From: Chloroflexia bacterium SDU3-3
GTDB lineage: Bacteria; Chloroflexota; Chloroflexia; Chloroflexales; Roseiflexaceae
Direction of reading: 5' to 3'
Length of the DNA: 63,475 bases
NCBI GenBank assembly: GCA_009268125.1
Contig: WBOU01000024.1
Location: forward strand, 1 to 63,475
Of this stretch, positions 52,241-60,368 are shown piece after piece; the first letter of the stretch is position 1; each line of letters begins with the position of its first letter. The position numbers and the translations under genes are program-made. The notes beneath the pieces are model-generated. The model was not told the origin of the DNA and made no database searches. It was given only the letters and a program-made list of their open reading frames with translations.

Positions 52241-53437
52241 ATGAAGAAACTCTCGCCACGCAGCGTACTTATTATCTCGGGGCTGAGCCTCGTCATCCTC
52301 GGCATCATCACGGCCGGGATCGGCCCGACGCTGCCAAACTTCGCCACCAACAACGACAGCAACCTCGCAGCGGTGGGCGGCATCCTCTCGGTCATGTTCT
52401 TCGGCGGGCTGCTGACCCAGCTGGTGGGCGGGCCGATCACCGACCGCTTCGGCGACCGCCCGGTGATGATCATCGGGCTGGTGGTGATGGCGCTGGGCAT
52501 CGCGGGCGTGGCGGCTAGCCCGGTGCTGGCGCTCACGCTGGCCTGCGCGGGACTCGCAGGCATGGGGCGCGGCTTTATCGCGCTCAGCTCGCACCTAGTG
52601 GTGGCCAGGGTGTACGAAGATAGCACCTCGGCCTTCAACGCGCTGAACGTGTTCTACGGCGTGGGCGCGATCGCCGGGCCTGCGCTGGCGGGCGGCGCGA
52701 TCGCGCTGTGGGGCACGGCCATCCCGGTGATCTGGCTGGGCGCGCTGCTGCTGCTGGCCCTGCTGCCGCTGGCGCTGATGCTGGATGGCGGCGCAGCTGC
52801 CCATGGTCAGGATGGCAGCGCGGCGGTGATGGACTGGGGCGCGCTGCGCCAGCCGGTGCTGTGGATCTTCAGCGTGATCCTGCTGCTCTACGTGGGCAGC
52901 GAGACCGGCTTCGGCGGCTGGGTCTCGACCTACCTCGAGCGTACGCTGGGCACCGATGGCGCGACCGCCTCGCTGATGACCGGCGGCTTCTGGGTGGCGA
53001 TCACGGTGGGCCGCGTGATCGCGTCGGCGATCGGCGGCAGGGTCAGCGCGCCCACGCTGATGCTGGGCAGCCTGATCGGCTCGGTGGTGGGCGCGCTGCT
53101 GGTGCTGCTGAGCATGGGCAACACCGCGATGAGCATCATCGCGATCATCGTGCTGGGCATCAGCTTCGGGCCGCTCTACCCCACCACCCTGGCGGTCGTC
53201 ACCAACGCCTTCCGGCGCGCGCCGGGCGTGGCCACCAGCGCGGCCTCGGCCATGGGTGCGCTGGGCGGCACGCTGCTGCCGTGGGTGCACGGCAACCTGA
53301 TCGAATATAGCGGCCCCACCGCCAGCGTGGCGCTGACCATTGGCACCACCACCACCATGCTGGTGCTGCTGGTGGCCTATCGCACGCTGGGCCGCCCAGC
53401 CCGCGCCGAGGCCGCCCAGCCCGCCCCGCTTGGTTAG
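52241..53437 (+). CDS. MFS transporter
   Basis: A 398-residue integral membrane protein with twelve hydrophobic segments. The loop 2-3 motif of the major facilitator superfamily is GGPITDRFGDRPVMIIG. ALNVFYGVGAIAGPALAG in helix 5 resembles the antiporter motif C (GxxxGPxxGG). The overall type is like YbjJ and sugar or drug MFS exporters; the substrate is unknown. The ATG at 52241 follows AGGA by 6 bases and starts MKKLSPRS, a normal MFS N-terminus; the frame open from 52013 runs through the leader terminator and was rejected. A terminator just upstream suggests control by attenuation. Confidence 0.88.
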   Translation: MKKLSPRSVLIISGLSLVILGIITAGIGPTLPNFATNNDSNLAAVGGILSVMFFGGLLTQLVGGPITDRFGDRPVMIIGLVVMALGIAGVAASPVLALTLACAGLAGMGRGFIALSSHLVVARVYEDSTSAFNALNVFYGVGAIAGPALAGGAIALWGTAIPVIWLGALLLLALLPLALMLDGGAAAHGQDGSAAVMDWGALRQPVLWIFSVILLLYVGSETGFGGWVSTYLERTLGTDGATASLMTGGFWVAITVGRVIASAIGGRVSAPTLMLGSLIGSVVGALLVLLSMGNTAMSIIAIIVLGISFGPLYPTTLAVVTNAFRRAPGVATSAASAMGALGGTLLPWVHGNLIEYSGPTASVALTIGTTTTMLVLLVAYRTLGRPARAEAAQPAPLG

Positions 53438-53449
53438 GTAAACTGGCAC

Positions 53450-54022
53450 TCATGGGGCGGCGTAGACCTCAAGCAGCCGCCCCGCGACCCGCCGCACCTC
53501 GGCATCCGCATCCCGCGCCGCCGCCTCCACCAGGGGGCGCAGCTCGGGCCAGTGCGGGTAAGCGATGCCCCAGAGCGCCGCGATGCGCAGATTCGGCTCG
53601 GGGTCGGCCATCGCGCGCTCGAACGCCGGAAGAAACGCCGCATCGAACGGGCGCGCGGTCAGGGCGATGCCCAGCTGGTAGATAGCGCTGCCGCGTGCGC
53701 GGGCGTCTCCCTCCTGCGCGCACCGCTCAAGCAGCTCGGCATCGCTATACAGCGCAACGGTCGCGCGGATCTGCGCAAGCGGGCGATCGACATCATCGCC
53801 ATGAACGATGAAATAGCGCGCCTCGAAGATATCTTTATGCTCTTCAAGGTAGAAGATCTTCGTCTGCGAGCTGTTGCCCTTGAACGAAAGCGTGTAGGGC
53901 GATTTGTCGCTCTCCTCTACCTCATCGAGCCACAGCCAGTAGTGGGCATCTGCCACATCAAACACCACATCTGGGGTAACTGATGGCTTCGCAATCCGAT
54001 AGACCGCGCGCATGCCGATCAT
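53450..54022 (-). CDS. HEAT-repeat immunity-like protein, coupled to a WGR protein
   Basis: A 190-residue protein. The N-terminal ~80 residues (IAKPSVTPDVVFDVADAHYW, KIFYLEEHKDIFEARYFIVH) are alpha/beta; the C-terminal half has HEAT-type helical repeats (GSAIYQLGIALTARPFDAAF, FERAMADPEPNLRIAALWGI, AARDADAEVRRVAGRLLEVY). It is a paralogue (about 70% identical) of the protein at 60369-60962, which directly follows a toxin-like cargo gene, so an immunity or binding role is inferred. The start overlaps the upstream stop (ATGA), so translation is coupled. An ATG three codons later is an alternative. It converges on the MFS gene with 12 bases between stops. Confidence 0.7.
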   Translation of the reverse strand: MIGMRAVYRIAKPSVTPDVVFDVADAHYWLWLDEVEESDKSPYTLSFKGNSSQTKIFYLEEHKDIFEARYFIVHGDDVDRPLAQIRATVALYSDAELLERCAQEGDARARGSAIYQLGIALTARPFDAAFLPAFERAMADPEPNLRIAALWGIAYPHWPELRPLVEAAARDADAEVRRVAGRLLEVYAAP

Positions 54023-55275
54023 CCCTGTAACCCCGTGCTGCGCACCACGATCTCGCCGCTCATACCGCCGTAGATCAGCAGGCGTCTGTCCTGCGAAAAC
54101 ATGATCGCTCCAAGGTGCGCGCCATAGTGCGACTGGTAGATCACATCCCTGCCTGGGTAGGCGTAGAGCGACACCTGACGGTAGCCCGCCACCGCCAGCC
54201 ATGCCCCATCGGGCGAGAAGCCCAGGTCGGCACAGCGCGGCACCTGGCCGCCCGCGCTGAACGGAGCGCCCGGCTCCAGCTGACCGGTCGCGAGGCTGAG
54301 CACATAGGGGCCACGGTGTGGCTCGAACGATACCAGCAGCTGTCGCTGATCGGGGCTGAACCAGGCCTGCTCGATCGGCGTAGCCAGCGCGCTCACCAGC
54401 GAATCATCGGCGGGATCGAGCTGGTAGGTCCGGATCAGCTGGCCGGTCTCGCTTGCAGCCAGGCAGATCTGGGGAGGGCCGCTGGTGGGCCGCCGCCCGC
54501 GCATCACGAGGGCAAGCGTGGCGGCATCTGGCGAAAGGCAGGCGTGGCAGCACTCGTAGTGCTCATCGCCCGTTGGGATGGCGATCCGCCGTATGACCGT
54601 GCCGTCGGCAGCGCGGATGAAGACCAGATCGTCGCCAGAGACACACAGCAGATCGCCCGCAACGGTCCAGGCAAGCGTGCGCAGCAGCGGGACACGATTT
54701 GCCGCATTGGGGTAGGCGAGCACGGTGGTCGCGCCAGTAGCGAGATCATAGCAGCAAACCTGCCATGGATCGGCGTCGATGGTATAGGCCAGCCTGGTAC
54801 CATCGGGCGAGAAGCGCATGCTGTAGATCAGCGGGCGGTCGAGCAGCGCGCGCGGCGGCACGGCGCAGAGCAGCCGCATGCGGCCTGAGGCCACGTCGAT
54901 GGCATAGATCTGCGCCTCGCGGGTCTTCGCGTCCTGCACCGCCACGGCCAGCGCACCCAGGCGGTCGCTGTAGGCCAGCACATCGGATCGGAAGGCGTGG
55001 GGGGCGCAGCACACGAGGCGCACATCGCCAAGATGCTCGCCCGCCCCTAGCTCGACCAAGCCCGCGCGCATCTTCCGGTAGACCTCGGATTCAAAGGCGC
55101 GCGCCGCATCATCAGGGCTGGCGTACTCCTTCCGGCGCTCGCGCAGCCTATCTGGCGCGAGGCCAGCCCGAAAGATCAGCGCCGCGCCCTCGCGCCGCGC
55201 GTGCCAGTGCCGCTGGCCCGCCACGCCATGGCCGACCAACCATTTCCCCTCATCGCTTGCCGCAAGCAGATCCAT
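54019..55275 (-). CDS. WGR-like domain protein with beta-propeller repeats
   Basis: A 418-residue protein. The N-terminal ~75 residues (RHWHARREGAALIFRAGLAP, YASPDDAARAFESEVYRKMR, AGLVELG) follow the pattern of WGR domains, though the WGR triplet itself is replaced. The rest has about six or seven blades, with FSPDG turns at MRFSPDGTRLAY, AWFSPDQRQLLV, DLGFSPDGAWLAV and IMFSQDRRLLIY. The start at 55275 is chosen over 55395 because a promoter (55321-55350) lies between and AGGG precedes this ATG; the longer frame would also need a signal peptide out of keeping with WGR. It is coupled to the HEAT protein downstream. Probably cytoplasmic binding protein. Confidence 0.6.
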   Translation of the reverse strand: MDLLAASDEGKWLVGHGVAGQRHWHARREGAALIFRAGLAPDRLRERRKEYASPDDAARAFESEVYRKMRAGLVELGAGEHLGDVRLVCCAPHAFRSDVLAYSDRLGALAVAVQDAKTREAQIYAIDVASGRMRLLCAVPPRALLDRPLIYSMRFSPDGTRLAYTIDADPWQVCCYDLATGATTVLAYPNAANRVPLLRTLAWTVAGDLLCVSGDDLVFIRAADGTVIRRIAIPTGDEHYECCHACLSPDAATLALVMRGRRPTSGPPQICLAASETGQLIRTYQLDPADDSLVSALATPIEQAWFSPDQRQLLVSFEPHRGPYVLSLATGQLEPGAPFSAGGQVPRCADLGFSPDGAWLAVAGYRQVSLYAYPGRDVIYQSHYGAHLGAIMFSQDRRLLIYGGMSGEIVVRSTGLQG

Positions 55276-55320
55276 CGGCAGCCCTATCTCGCTCGTATAA
55301 GCCACATTGATATGCTGCAT

Positions 55321-55350
55321 ATAGTAGCTGCTTCCAGCAGCGCATGTCAA
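55321..55350 (-). promoter_or_regulatory. Sigma70-type promoter of the WGR-propeller operon
   Basis: On the minus strand TTGACA (55350-55345), an 18-base spacer and TACTAT (55326-55321). Transcription would begin near 55314, about 40 bases before the ATG at 55275. Confidence 0.65.
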
Positions 55351-55419
55351 TTCAATGCAGCCAGCGAGTATGAGGAACATGCACGATACGCCCAACGGCG
55401 CTAGAATCCCAAGCTCTGT

Positions 55420-55455
55420 AAAAAATGCCAGCCCTGCGCGTATGCAGGACTGGCA
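55420..55455 (-). terminator. Intrinsic terminator of the YcaQ-type gene
   Basis: TGCCAGCCCTGC (55426-55437) pairs with GCAGGACTGGCA (55444-55455) with one mismatch; T6 follows on the minus strand. It lies 29 bases past the stop at 55484. Confidence 0.85.
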
Positions 55456-55483
55456 CCGCCCATAATCGATCTTAGCCGCCGCG

Positions 55484-56737
55484 CTAGGTCAGCGCGCCGC
55501 ACATCATATTGATGTGGTGGCGCAGCAGTGGCTCGCGCACCGCGCTGGCATCAAGCTGGCCCGCGCCCAAGAAGCGCACAAAGCGAGCGAACCCGCGCGC
55601 CAAACCCGTCGCAAAAGCCTCATCGTCGCCCAGCATCTGATCTTCTAGCCAGAACCCTAGGATCACAAACGTATTGGTCGTGCGGTCAAGCCTGCTATCG
55701 AAACGCGCCACCAGCTGGTCGCCCCAGAGAACCGGCAGCGTGTAGTAGCCGAAGGTGCGCTGATGCTCGGGCTTGTAGACCTCCCACACGTAGTTGAAGC
55801 CGAATAGAACCTTGGCCCGACCGCGCGCGCTCACATGATCGAGCGGCGCGAGGAAAACCGCCTCCTCGGTCGTGGCGGTGTCGAGCGCTGCCCATTCCTG
55901 CGGCACGCGCCCCGCGCTCAGGCTCTGCAGCGCCTCGGCATCGCTGCCCAGCGCATAGTGTGTGGCCTTCCAGCCCTCCACCTGCACCGCGACGATCGTG
56001 CCATCCTCGATCATCGCCGCCCGCAGCTGCGCTAGCCTATCGAATGGAAAGCCGCGATGAAACGCATCCTGCACCCGCCGCAGCTGGCTCAGCCCCGAGA
56101 AGCTGATATCCTTGGCGACAAGGAAGCGGTCGGCGGCATCCTCATCGCTCTCGTAGATCAGCTCCGGGGGCGCGACCAGCTCAGTGAGCGCGTACACGCG
56201 CTCGAAGCGGTCGCGGTGGTGCGTCATCACCTCGCCGGTCAGCCACAGGTAGTAGAGCGCCAGCGCGCTGTCCTTGCGGCCACGGTAGCTCTCGGTGCGC
56301 GTGCGCGTGGCCATAGCAAAATCGCGGTTGCTCACGGTGCCGCGCTCGCGCAGGGTAGCGCGCATCTCGGCGATCGCGGCGGCATGATCGCTGGCGATAG
56401 CCTGCATGCGCTCGCTGCGCTCGCGCTCGCGGCGCATAGCCACCCGCCAGTGCGGCAGCTCGCTCATGGGCCGCACGGCCAGCCAGCCGCCCCAGTCGAA
56501 GAACTTGCGCTGCTGGTAGGCAAGCTCCTCCCACATGCCCGGCGTGTAGTCGAGCACACGGCTATGCAGCGCGATATCGTGGCTGCGCGCGATGATCTGC
56601 AGCGGGTCAAGCTGCAGGTACTCCATGGTGCACATCGCCTGCTCGGTGCCGAGGCTGCCACGCCAACGTCGGCCAGGCCACAGCCCCTGCTTCCCAAGGA
56701 TGAAGCGGCGGGCGGTTGTACGGTCAATCGTTATCAT
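55484..56737 (-). CDS. YcaQ/AlkX-type winged-helix DNA glycosylase
   Basis: A 417-residue protein of the HTH_42 (AlkZ/YcaQ) family of DNA glycosylases that remove bases from interstrand crosslinks and bulky N7-alkyl adducts. YLQLDPLQIIARSHDI carries the catalytic Q-x-D motif of the AlkX (YcaQ) branch. Further blocks are RFILGKQGLW, YRGRKDSALALYYLWLTGEV, VFLAPLDHVSARGRAKVLFG (F/L-PxD), FGYYTLPVLWGDQLVARFDSR and FLGAGQL. Length is normal. It probably repairs alkylation or antibiotic-induced crosslinks. The ATG at 56737 fits the family start; Shine-Dalgarno weak. The next gene upstream (56765) lies 27 bases away on the same strand. Confidence 0.88.
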   Translation of the reverse strand: MITIDRTTARRFILGKQGLWPGRRWRGSLGTEQAMCTMEYLQLDPLQIIARSHDIALHSRVLDYTPGMWEELAYQQRKFFDWGGWLAVRPMSELPHWRVAMRRERERSERMQAIASDHAAAIAEMRATLRERGTVSNRDFAMATRTRTESYRGRKDSALALYYLWLTGEVMTHHRDRFERVYALTELVAPPELIYESDEDAADRFLVAKDISFSGLSQLRRVQDAFHRGFPFDRLAQLRAAMIEDGTIVAVQVEGWKATHYALGSDAEALQSLSAGRVPQEWAALDTATTEEAVFLAPLDHVSARGRAKVLFGFNYVWEVYKPEHQRTFGYYTLPVLWGDQLVARFDSRLDRTTNTFVILGFWLEDQMLGDDEAFATGLARGFARFVRFLGAGQLDASAVREPLLRHHINMMCGALT

Positions 56738-56764
56738 CGTGTTCCTACACAGCAGGCGGCGCGG

Positions 56765-57196
56765 CTACTCGGCCCCCTCATCGAAGGTCAGCCAGCGCTC
56801 CGGGCGGATGCGCACCACACAGTCGACATCACGCGCGCCGCCGCCCGTAAGCGCAGCCAGATAGCCGTCGGTTGCTTCCGCGCCAAGGTAGCGGGTGACC
56901 AGATGCCGGATCTCGTCGGTCGTCGCCGGGTCGATCGCCACAACAGGGCCTTCGATCGACACATACTTGTACGGCGGGGTCTCCTGCTGAACACAGAAGC
57001 TGGCCCGGCCCGCCTGGCGCAGCAGCGCGGCCTTGCGCGATGTAGCTTCAGTCCACACCCACAGATCGCCGCCCGGCTCATAGGCGTACCAGATGGGGAC
57101 GGTCAGCGGGCCACGGTCAGGCTCGGCAATACTCAGCACGCCCACATGGACGGCTGCAAGAAAGGCCTCGCGCGCCTCGGGTGTCATTTTCGCCAT
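56765..57196 (-). CDS. Pyridoxamine 5'-phosphate oxidase-like flavin or F420 protein
   Basis: A 143-residue split-barrel protein of the PNPOx-like superfamily. VHVGVLSIAEPDRGPLTVPIWYAYE is the first barrel part, TEATSRKAALLRQAGRASFCVQ the cofactor-binding turn with S-R-K, and YVSIEGPVVAID the next strand. It is the small type (about 140 residues) that binds FMN, F420 or haem and often acts on small organic substrates. Substrate and cofactor are unknown. GGGAGG lies 5 bases before the ATG. Probably cotranscribed with the YcaQ-type gene. Confidence 0.85.
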   Translation of the reverse strand: MAKMTPEAREAFLAAVHVGVLSIAEPDRGPLTVPIWYAYEPGGDLWVWTEATSRKAALLRQAGRASFCVQQETPPYKYVSIEGPVVAIDPATTDEIRHLVTRYLGAEATDGYLAALTGGGARDVDCVVRIRPERWLTFDEGAE

Positions 57197-57506
57197 GGTG
57201 TCCTCCCTACCAAGCAGATTCGGTGACGGTAGTATACACTGTTAGTGCGTATAAAAGCGGGCGCGGCAGCGGCTCTTTTCTCATATGGCCCGATGAGAGC
57301 GGGATCCACGGCGCCGCAATATACCCCATGGCCTGCGCGGAGGCGTAATAGGTAGGCAGGCGTGGCGTGTGTTGTTCGCAAACCATGTCGCCACGCGGAT
57401 GATACCCAATGCCACCGCAACGAACGCGCAATCAGAGCAGCCACTTGCGGCGCGACGAAGCAAACGATGATTGCCCAACCGAGGATCATATGCCTTGCGA
57501 CTCAAT
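57197..57506. other. Intergenic region, nothing recognised
   Basis: Holds the promoter side of the PNPOx-like gene and the far end of the toxin operon. No repeat copy, ORF or clear promoter was found. Confidence 0.5.
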
Positions 57507-57542
57507 AAAAAAGAGGCGGAGGATATCAATATCTCCGCCTCT
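57507..57542 (-). terminator. Intrinsic terminator of the toxin/immunity operon
   Basis: AGAGGCGGAG-G-ATAT pairs with ATATCTCCGCCTCT, one bulge, with TTTTTTATT following on the minus strand. It lies 24 bases after the stop of the LRR gene. Confidence 0.9.
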
Positions 57543-57566
57543 CTTCACCCAGATGTTTCAGAATCA

Positions 57567-58481
57567 TCAGGAAACCGATAGGCTCCGCTGCCAGCGCTGA
57601 TTCTCCGGCCGATAGCCCGCATCCACCAAGCTCCCACGGCCTGGCCAGCCCAGCTTGGTGCCCTGCAGATCCAGCTCCACCAGGTTGCGCAGCCCAGCCG
57701 AGCCAGCCAGCGCAGCGATACCAGCATCGGTGATCTGAGCAAAGGCAAGGCTAAGCAGCCGCAGCTGCCCAAGATAGGGCGATGCTGCCAGCGCAAAAGC
57801 CGCCTGATCGGTCAGCAAGTTCTCGGAAAGATCGAGCGTCTCGAGCTGAGCCGCACCGGGCCACTGAGCCAGCGCCGCCACCGACGCATCGGTCGCGCCG
57901 GTCTGGAACAGCTCCAGCACACGCAGATGGCGCATATAAGCGCTGCTGGCCAGCGCCATCACCCCCAACTCGCCGCCTGGATTCTCGTCAAGCCGCAATG
58001 TCTCAAGCGAGGCTAGGCGCGGGGCTGCTGCGAGCAGCTGAAAGCCCTCGGCACCTAACCGATTCGCGCGCAACGATAGCAGCCGCAGCCCAGCAAGGCC
58101 AGGGGCGCTCGACAGCGCCCGCGCGGTCAAGTCGCCGCTCTCGGTGTTATCAAGCACCAGCTCGGTCAGCCCCCCAAGCGCATCGCGCGCCACCAGAGCA
58201 GCAACCGCCGAGTCGCCCTTGACAAACCCGGAGAGGCTCAGCACCCGCGCGAGGTGCATCCGTGGCTCGCCCTCGCCCAGGAAGCGCTGCACCCAGGCGT
58301 AGGGCGCGCGGCGCAGGTGATCGGGCCAGCTCGCGAGACGGGCATCAAGGGTGTTGAGGAAGATATCTCGGTCAGCCCTATCTGGCCACTGCTCTAACAG
58401 CTCGCAGAGCGTATCCCAGCCTGCTGATGTCGGAGAAGCGTCGAGAAGGCTCTCTAGCTCTGGCCATACGGAAAGGTCCAT
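57567..58481 (-). CDS. Leucine-rich repeat protein (RNI-like)
   Basis: A 304-residue cytoplasmic protein. After an N-terminal helical part (residues 1-90, WPELESLLDASPTSAGWDTL, FLNTLDARLASWPDHLRRAP) come about eight LRRs of the ribonuclease-inhibitor type with L-x-x-L-x-L-x-x-N spacing (LRLLSLRANRLGAEGFQLLA, LETLDLSENLLTDQAAFALA, LRLLSLAFAQITDAGIAALA). Such folds bind proteins. It lies 8 bases after the immunity candidate gene and ends the toxin operon, so a role as immunity or adaptor protein is inferred. TAAGGG, overlapping the previous stop, serves as Shine-Dalgarno. Confidence 0.75.
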   Translation of the reverse strand: MDLSVWPELESLLDASPTSAGWDTLCELLEQWPDRADRDIFLNTLDARLASWPDHLRRAPYAWVQRFLGEGEPRMHLARVLSLSGFVKGDSAVAALVARDALGGLTELVLDNTESGDLTARALSSAPGLAGLRLLSLRANRLGAEGFQLLAAAPRLASLETLRLDENPGGELGVMALASSAYMRHLRVLELFQTGATDASVAALAQWPGAAQLETLDLSENLLTDQAAFALAASPYLGQLRLLSLAFAQITDAGIAALAGSAGLRNLVELDLQGTKLGWPGRGSLVDAGYRPENQRWQRSLSVS

Positions 58482-58489
58482 AGGTACCC

Positions 58490-59014
58490 TTACTTTTTGA
58501 CGGCCTTTGCAGATTCCTCGTATTCAGCACGATCAACAGGATCGCTAGGCGGCTGAAATTGGCGTACCTCGATCAGATCGCCCAGCGGCTCTATACGCTG
58601 GCCACCGCGATAGTTCCAATCTTTTCTGTTCTCAGCAATATTATATCGTGCAATGATGCGAAGTCCGGATTTTCGCCGAGCAACATAGAGGCTCGAAGAA
58701 TATGATGGCGACCATTTGCTATAAGAACTCACATAACAACGGTACAAGGTGCCATACTCTGGATGATCATACGCTTTGATCTGGAATAGTGTCCGGGGGT
58801 TGATATCCCCAAGATATCGGTCAGCATCTGCAAACCAGTCCTCGCTCGGCTCAGGATCGCGATTAACCTCAGTAGTTAAACCAGCCCCATACATGCTATC
58901 TACAATATCCCGCTGAGCTTCATATGCTTCTTCATCTCGCTCTAGCGCCGATGCCCGAAAAGCAAGATACTCTTGTTCAATGAAGTCTTTAATAAACGCT
59001 ATAACCTCTTCCAT
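58490..59014 (-). CDS. Immunity protein candidate for the nuclease module
   Basis: A 174-residue acidic protein. FIKDFIEQEYLAFRASALER and DEEAYEAQRDIVDSMYGAGL form two long helices; strands follow (LFQIKAYDHPEYGTLYRCYV, SSLYVARRKSGLRIIARYNI). Helices then a curved sheet resemble NTF2-fold immunity proteins of polymorphic toxins; this is inferred from pattern. It starts 17 bases after the stop of the nuclease module, the usual place for the cognate immunity gene, behind GAGAGG. Confidence 0.65.
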   Translation of the reverse strand: MEEVIAFIKDFIEQEYLAFRASALERDEEAYEAQRDIVDSMYGAGLTTEVNRDPEPSEDWFADADRYLGDINPRTLFQIKAYDHPEYGTLYRCYVSSYSKWSPSYSSSLYVARRKSGLRIIARYNIAENRKDWNYRGGQRIEPLGDLIEVRQFQPPSDPVDRAEYEESAKAVKK

Positions 59015-59031
59015 GATGCCTCTCTATAGCA

Positions 59032-59565
59032 TTACTCTGGCTTAAATAGGCCAAGCCAAAGATCTGGACCCGTTGGCGCAGGGGTAAACGGAACCGAAGA
59101 GCCATTTTCAAGCACTGCGGTCACAATGTAGCGGACATTAGCACACCGCTTAAGATCCACATGATGACCTGCAAGATTGGTATTTATTGCATTCTCAAGA
59201 TCCTGTGCGTTCATGGCGTTTAGCGCTTCATACTTCGGATCTTCCTCGACTTCTTTACCAACCATAGTCTTGATCTTACGTATCATAGCAGGGGTATTCA
59301 ATGCCTCCCATGTTACGCTAACTTTCATCGTGAAGCTCTCAAGGTTTGGCTGCTTCTTGATGAAAGCAAGAATCTCATCCTCGGCAATAGACATTGGCCC
59401 AAGATTAAACTGGCTGCTCGCAGCAATTAAATTGCATGACTTCTTATAGCCCGAACCCATGAACTGATCGGCAATAAGATGGCTGCTGTGCATGCCATGA
59501 TTCGTCGTCTTATGCTCTGGGTTCTGGGTGGTACCTCGCTCTGTGATACCAGCATCCGTCTTCAA
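59032..59565 (-). pseudogene. C-terminal nuclease toxin module, out of frame with its carrier
   Basis: About 177 residues. RGTTQNPEHKTTNHGMHSSH, HLIADQFMGSGYKKSCNLIA and SSQFNLGPMSIAEDEILAFI match DNA/RNA non-specific (DRGH-like, beta-beta-alpha metal) nuclease toxins, in which a His before LIA and an Asn in NL and FN bind metal and substrate. The module is in the +1 frame relative to the carrier ORF at 59510-60331, whose frame stops soon after. The switch lies near 59565. Without a frameshift or a start of its own (a TTG at 59563-59565 is possible) it would not be fused to the carrier. Followed 17 bases later by an immunity candidate. Confidence 0.6.
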
Positions 59566-59963
59566 GCTGCTTGAGCACCCCAGTGAGCTGATCTTCACCC
59601 TGCTCAACTGCCTGATCTTGCTGAGCAGCGGTATTTGCCGCAGCCGGGGCGGGCGCAGCAGTGGGGGCAGGGGCAGCGGCCAAGCGTGCCAGATTATCCG
59701 CGTTTTGATCGGTTGTCGCAGCGAGCTGGCGCGCCTGGCCAATCAGCGTCTGGGCTTGGGCGCGCTTTTCCTCAGGAACGGAAACGAGCTTCCCTTCCCA
59801 TTCGGCCAACCGTGCCTCAACTGGCATAGGCGTGCTAGCCACCATCAAGGTGGCGCTGGTGCCGCTCACCTGCACCCACAGGCGGTGGCGCTCCTCGCCC
59901 GCGCTGAAGCCCACTTCCTTGCCGATCTCGCCGACCGGTACACCATTCTGCCCGGGCTTGGTG

Positions 59964-60017
59964 GGGTCGCCGTTCTTCGCCGGGTCGCCGTTTTTCGCCG
60001 GGTCGCCGTTTTTCGCA
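59964..60017. repeat. 18-bp tandem repeat, three copies
   Basis: Three copies of GGGTCGCCGTTTTTCGCC (first with one change), encoding GDPAKN repeats on the minus strand in the linker of the orphan cassette. Confidence 0.9.
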
Positions 60018-60274
60018 TCCGTGCCCTTGCCGATGCCCTTGATCATGGCCCAGAGCTTCTTGCCCATGGCCACGGCCTTCTGCACCACCCAGTCGATGGC
60101 CTTCTTGATCGGGGCCTGGACCTTCTCGATGATGCCCTGCACCTTCTTGGAGATGCCGCCCAGCCCCAGTAGGTCGGCCAGGAACGAGATCACCGTCGGC
60201 AGCGCGGTGGCCAGCGACTGCTCGATGAAGTTGGCCGCCCCGCCGATATTGCCCGCCGCAATCGCGCTGATCGA
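60016..60274 (-). repeat. 259-bp direct repeat, orphan copy
   Basis: From CATCCGTGCCCTTGCCGATG to GCGCTGATCGA, matching 62239-62497 over the same 259 bases with few differences. Homology ends abruptly at both sides. It encodes the conserved core end that joins to variable toxin tails. Confidence 0.9.
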
Positions 60275-60298
60275 ACAAGCGAGGGCGTAGATATAACA

Positions 60299-60320
60299 AA
60301 GCGGTGCCGCAGCACCGCCT
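60299..60320 (-). terminator. Weak terminator-like hairpin after the HEAT gene
   Basis: GCGGTGC (60301-60307) pairs with GCACCGC (60312-60318) over a 4-base loop; CTTTGTT follows on the minus strand. It lies 50 bases past the HEAT stop and just before the orphan cassette. Confidence 0.45.
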
Positions 60321-60368
60321 TGCGTTCTCAATGTATTACACTATAAGCGCAACACCAAAATTGCTTCA

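Larger units (their letters stand above)
59510..60331 (-). pseudogene. Orphan eCIS-type cargo tail cassette, frameshifted
   Basis: A 273-residue frame with no proper gene start. Residues ~20-105 (SAIAAGNIGGAANFIEQSLA, FLADLLGLGGISKKVQGIIE, APIKKAIDWVVQKAVAMGKK) copy the core end of the large cargo gene at 60959-63475; the shared DNA is 259 bases. Then three GDPAKN repeats, a ~70-residue domain (VGFSAGEERHRLWVQVSGTS, ARLAEWEGKLVSVPEEKRAQ) and an Ala/Pro linker leading towards the nuclease module. The frame ends early at 59510, while the nuclease continues in another frame. The layout is that of a displaced toxin tail waiting downstream of a full-length gene. The first ~15 residues come from unrelated DNA. 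Confidence 0.6.

Noticed and set aside
55276-55395. Lipoprotein-like N-terminus (LILAGC) for the WGR protein
   Set aside because: No basic residues before the hydrophobic stretch, a promoter lies inside it, and the ATG at 55275 has its own AGGG; a cytoplasmic protein fits better.
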